A stretch of DNA of 8,066 bases from GCA-002731945 sp913047775 (GTDB taxonomy: Bacteria; Pseudomonadota; Alphaproteobacteria; MED-G09), in assembly GCA_913047775.1 (NCBI GenBank), contig CAJWUE010000064.1:1-8066 (forward strand), given 5' to 3'. The translations under genes were made by a program, and so were the position numbers. Position 1 is the first letter of the stretch. Every line of letters starts with the position of its first letter. Shown in pieces: positions 6,112-8,066 of the stretch. Under the pieces are notes generated by a model, which made no database searches, had not been told where the DNA came from, and saw only the letters and a program-made list of their open reading frames with translations.

Positions 6112-6723
6112 TTAATGTTCAAATATGTCTATATCCGGCCAACCATTTAAATCTAAATAAGCCCTAGTCTTAATAAAATTAAAGCAATCTTGTGCTAAGT
6201 TAAATCTGTCTAATTTCTTTAATTTTTCTTCTAATTGTCCTTTTAATTCGTGTAGGTACAAAACATCTGAGGCAGCATATTCCAGTTGTTCTTTCGAAAG
6301 CTCTTCAACACTCCAATCTGAAGTTTGTTCTTTTTTTGAAAGATCAATATTTAATAATTCCTTACATAGGTCTTTTAGACCATGTTTGTCAGTATAAGTT
6401 CTCGTTAATTTAGAGGCTATTTTGGTACAAAATATTGGCTGACAATTAACATTAAGATAATGCCTTAAGACAGTTACATCAAAGCGAGCAAAATGAAAAA
6501 TTTTTAAACATTTATTATCTAAAAATATTCGTTTTAGATTTGGAGCATTGTAATCCTCTCTATCCAACTGCACGAGATGAGCGGTACCGTCACCCGATGA
6601 CAACTGAACCAAACACAAAGGATCTCTTTCTGGTTTTAGACCCAAAGTTTCAGTATCAACCGCTACACTATTGCCAAAAGACACATCATCCGGCAAATCA
6701 TACTTATGTAAAGCTACCTTCAT
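6112..6723 (-). CDS. rnd: Short ribonuclease D-type 3'-5' exonuclease
   Basis: This 203-residue protein is a DEDDy exonuclease. The catalytic residues are all visible: D23 and E25 in VAVDTETLGL (Exo I), D82 in FHFARFD (76-82, Exo II), and Y149 with D153 in YAASD (Exo III). These bind two metal ions and remove nucleotides from RNA 3' ends, in keeping with a role in tRNA or other small RNA maturation. It lacks the HRDC domains that make E. coli RNase D about 375 residues long. The full exonuclease domain and a natural ending (GWPDIDIFEH) show that this is the short alphaproteobacterial form, not a truncation. This form is commonly found just before lptC. It heads the minus-strand block, with a weak ribosome binding site. 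Confidence 0.9.
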   Translation of the reverse strand: MKVALHKYDLPDDVSFGNSVAVDTETLGLKPERDPLCLVQLSSGDGTAHLVQLDREDYNAPNLKRIFLDNKCLKIFHFARFDVTVLRHYLNVNCQPIFCTKIASKLTRTYTDKHGLKDLCKELLNIDLSKKEQTSDWSVEELSKEQLEYAASDVLYLHELKGQLEEKLKKLDRFNLAQDCFNFIKTRAYLDLNGWPDIDIFEH

Positions 6724-6754
6724 TAGAGTTTTTCAATATTCTTTTAAAAAAATT

Positions 6755-6775
6755 AGTTAAAAACAGTATTTAACT
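6755..6775. repeat. Inverted repeat with 7-base arms, possible operator
   Basis: AGTTAAA (6755-6761) and TTTAACT (6769-6775) are perfect inverted copies separated by 7 bases. The dyad sits centrally in the divergent spacer, where a regulator could act on both genes. The arms are AT-rich and short, so a chance occurrence is quite possible. It lacks a following T-run, so a terminator is unlikely. Confidence 0.3.
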
Positions 6776-6844
6776 TTATATTCTATACATGATCATTACG
6801 AAAAGAAATATGAGTAATTTTAATTTGTTGGGAAAACATAACAT

Positions 6845-6848
6845 AGGA
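6845..6848 (+). promoter_or_regulatory. Shine-Dalgarno site of the GST gene
   Basis: AGGA ends 5 bases before the ATG at 6854-6856, which supports that start for the glutathione transferase gene. Confidence 0.6.
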
Positions 6849-6853
6849 TAGGA

Positions 6854-7525
6854 ATGACTACTCTATACCACTATCCTTTGTGTCCTTTCAGTAGAAAGGT
6901 AAGATTATTACTTAGGGAACGTAATATTGATCCTGATCTTATAGTGGAAGCTTACTGGCAAAGAAGAAAGGAATTTCTAAAGACTAACCCCTCTGGTGAA
7001 GTTCCGGTCTTGATTATGAAAGAAGAAAAGATTTGCGGTCATTATGCAATTACAGAATATTTGGAAGAGAATCATGAATCCTTACTACCTAAAGATAATA
7101 TAGCTAGAAATGAAATTAGAAGAATTGTTGATTGGTTTGATAATAAGTTTCATTACGAGGTAGGTAAGATAATTCTTGATGAAAGAGTTCAAAGAAGGTT
7201 TCTGAAGGTTAGTAAAGGGGGAGGATTGCCTAGGTTAGAAAGGATTAGAATTGCCATACACAATTTAAATTATCATATGGACTACATTAATACATTAATA
7301 GCTGAACGGTTTTGGCTTACAGATGACCAAATAAGTTTAGCTGACCTAACTGCTTCGGCGCATATTTCATGTCTAGATTATCTTGGCGATATTCCTTGGA
7401 AAAAATACCCCGCTGTCAAAGATTGGTATACAAGAATTAAGTGTAGGCCAAGTTTTCGATCACTGCTGATGGACCAAGTTATGAGTATTCCGCCTAGAGG
7501 TAAGTATGCAACCCTCGACTTTTGA
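6854..7525 (+). CDS. Glutathione S-transferase family protein
   Basis: This 223-residue protein has the two-domain GST layout. The N-terminal thioredoxin-like domain (about 1-78) carries CPFS (10-13) at the usual active-site position, the cis-proline P51 in NPSGEVPVL (45-53), and a GHYAITEYLE stretch (62-71) where the glutathione gamma-glutamyl group is normally bound; the usual Glu/Asp-Ser pair is replaced by His-Tyr-Ala (63-65). The helical C-terminal domain (about 85-205) contains ISLADLTASAH (160-170), the N-capping and hydrophobic-staple region. Such enzymes conjugate or reduce substrates with glutathione in the cytoplasm; the substrate here is unknown, and the altered glutathione-site residues leave catalytic activity open. 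The gene overlaps queG by 20 bases, a pairing I recognise from many alphaproteobacteria. Confidence 0.85.
   Translation: MTTLYHYPLCPFSRKVRLLLRERNIDPDLIVEAYWQRRKEFLKTNPSGEVPVLIMKEEKICGHYAITEYLEENHESLLPKDNIARNEIRRIVDWFDNKFHYEVGKIILDERVQRRFLKVSKGGGLPRLERIRIAIHNLNYHMDYINTLIAERFWLTDDQISLADLTASAHISCLDYLGDIPWKKYPAVKDWYTRIKCRPSFRSLLMDQVMSIPPRGKYATLDF
7497..7500 (+). promoter_or_regulatory. Shine-Dalgarno site of queG, inside the GST gene
   Basis: GAGG ends 5 bases before the ATG at 7506-7508. It lies within the GST coding sequence and supports a queG start that overlaps the GST end by 20 bases. Confidence 0.65.
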
Positions 7526-8066
7526 CAAACAAGAATCTGAAAATATTCAAAAAGAATTAATAGTTGAGTCGCAGAAATTAGGCTTTGACACTATTGGTTT
7601 CACTTCTCCAGCTTCTGATATCAAAATTGAAAAAGATTTAAACCAATTTCTTAAAAAGAATTATCATGGGGAAATGCAATGGCTAGAAAAAAATAGCTAT
7701 AAAAGATCTTCGCCAATAAGATTATGGCCAGAAGTTAAAAGTATAATAACTTTAGGTGTTAATTATGGGCCAAATTATGATCCTCTCAGGCTTCTAGAAA
7801 ATCCTAAAATTGGAAATATTTCTGTTTACGCCCAAGGAGAAGATTATCATAAGATTATTAAAAAAAATCTAAAGAAATTAGGAACTTGGATTATTAATAA
7901 AACAGATTGTCAAATTAAAGTTTTTGTCGATACCGCCCCGGTAATGGAAAAAAATATTTCTCAAGAATCAGGAATCGGATGGCAAGGTAAACACACAAAT
8001 CTAGTAAGTAGAGAATTTGGTTCTTGGCTATTTTTAGGAGAAATTTTTACAAATATAGAATTCTTA
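7506..8066 (+). CDS. queG: Epoxyqueuosine reductase QueG, N-terminal half
   Basis: The first 187 residues of a protein usually about 350-380 long are visible; the frame is still open at the window edge. QueG catalyses the last step of queuosine synthesis, reducing epoxyqueuosine to queuosine in the wobble position of tRNAs with GUN anticodons. It uses cobalamin and two [4Fe-4S] clusters, in the cytoplasm. Family motifs in view are HGEMQWL (54-60), SVYAQGEDYHK (106-116), VFVDTAPVMEK (139-149), where D142 corresponds to the proposed catalytic acid, and GIGWQGKHTNLVSREFGSW (156-174). The cysteine clusters would lie downstream and are not seen. The ATG overlaps the GST gene by 20 bases and has GAGG 5 bases upstream, so translation is probably coupled. 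Confidence 0.93.
   Translation, partial: MQPSTFDKQESENIQKELIVESQKLGFDTIGFTSPASDIKIEKDLNQFLKKNYHGEMQWLEKNSYKRSSPIRLWPEVKSIITLGVNYGPNYDPLRLLENPKIGNISVYAQGEDYHKIIKKNLKKLGTWIINKTDCQIKVFVDTAPVMEKNISQESGIGWQGKHTNLVSREFGSWLFLGEIFTNIEFL

Larger units (their letters stand above)
6724..6853. promoter_or_regulatory. Divergent intergenic region between rnd and the GST gene
   Basis: These 130 bases separate the start codons of rnd (minus) and the glutathione transferase gene (plus), so both transcription units must be driven from here or nearby. The region is strongly AT-rich with several TATA-like hexamers (for example TATAAA on the minus strand at 6775-6780, TATACA on the plus strand at 6784-6789). I cannot pair any of them with a convincing -35 element. 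It also holds the inverted repeat at 6755-6775 and an ATGATCAT palindrome at 6789-6796. No RNA gene is apparent. Confidence 0.55.

Noticed and set aside
6112..6723. rnd considered as a truncated ribonuclease D pseudogene because the HRDC domains are missing
   Set aside because: The exonuclease domain is complete with all five catalytic residues, and the short form is normal in alphaproteobacteria next to lptC.
6789..6851. A 20-codon plus-strand frame ending 2 bases before the GST ATG, considered as a leader peptide
   Set aside because: It has no ribosome binding site, no run of regulatory codons and no attenuator hairpin; such a frame is expected by chance in AT-rich DNA.

Overview
The window looks like a compact, AT-rich genome segment (roughly one third G+C by eye) from an alphaproteobacterium, probably a streamlined marine or uncultured lineage. 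This placement is inferred from gene content. The metX-metW pair, the short ribonuclease D next to lptC-lptA-lptB, a cysteine-free L32 protein, and a glutathione transferase abutting queG are all familiar alphaproteobacterial arrangements. Intergenic space is minimal, and I see no mobile element, CRISPR array, rRNA or tRNA.

Layout: (1) Positions 1-776, plus strand: the 3' end of metX and the complete metW, the methionine-biosynthesis pair. (2) Positions 773-6723, minus strand: a nearly gap-free block read as rnd, lptC, lptA, lptB, a DUF805 membrane protein, sppA, rpmF and an EamA-family transporter. Its last gene converges on metW and overlaps its end by 4 bases. (3) Positions 6724-6853: a divergent, AT-rich promoter-type spacer. 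(4) Positions 6854-8066, plus strand: a glutathione S-transferase-like gene, then queG, which starts inside the transferase gene and runs off the window.

The central block is mainly about the cell envelope. LptC, LptA and LptB are inner-membrane, periplasmic and cytoplasmic ATPase parts of the lipopolysaccharide export machine; SppA is a membrane-bound peptidase for signal-peptide remnants; the DUF805 protein is a small membrane protein of unknown role. L32 has its own plausible promoter and a good ribosome binding site, so it need not depend on the long upstream operon.

The observation most worth checking is the start of lptA. Its reading frame has no ATG, GTG or TTG before an internal Met that lies inside the conserved OstA domain. 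The frame nevertheless stays open upstream and encodes a convincing signal peptide, preceded by a strong GGAGG. Either lptA starts at a non-standard ATA codon or there is a base error near the start. Apart from this the window is ordinary housekeeping sequence, and I found no convincing evidence of a new multi-gene system.
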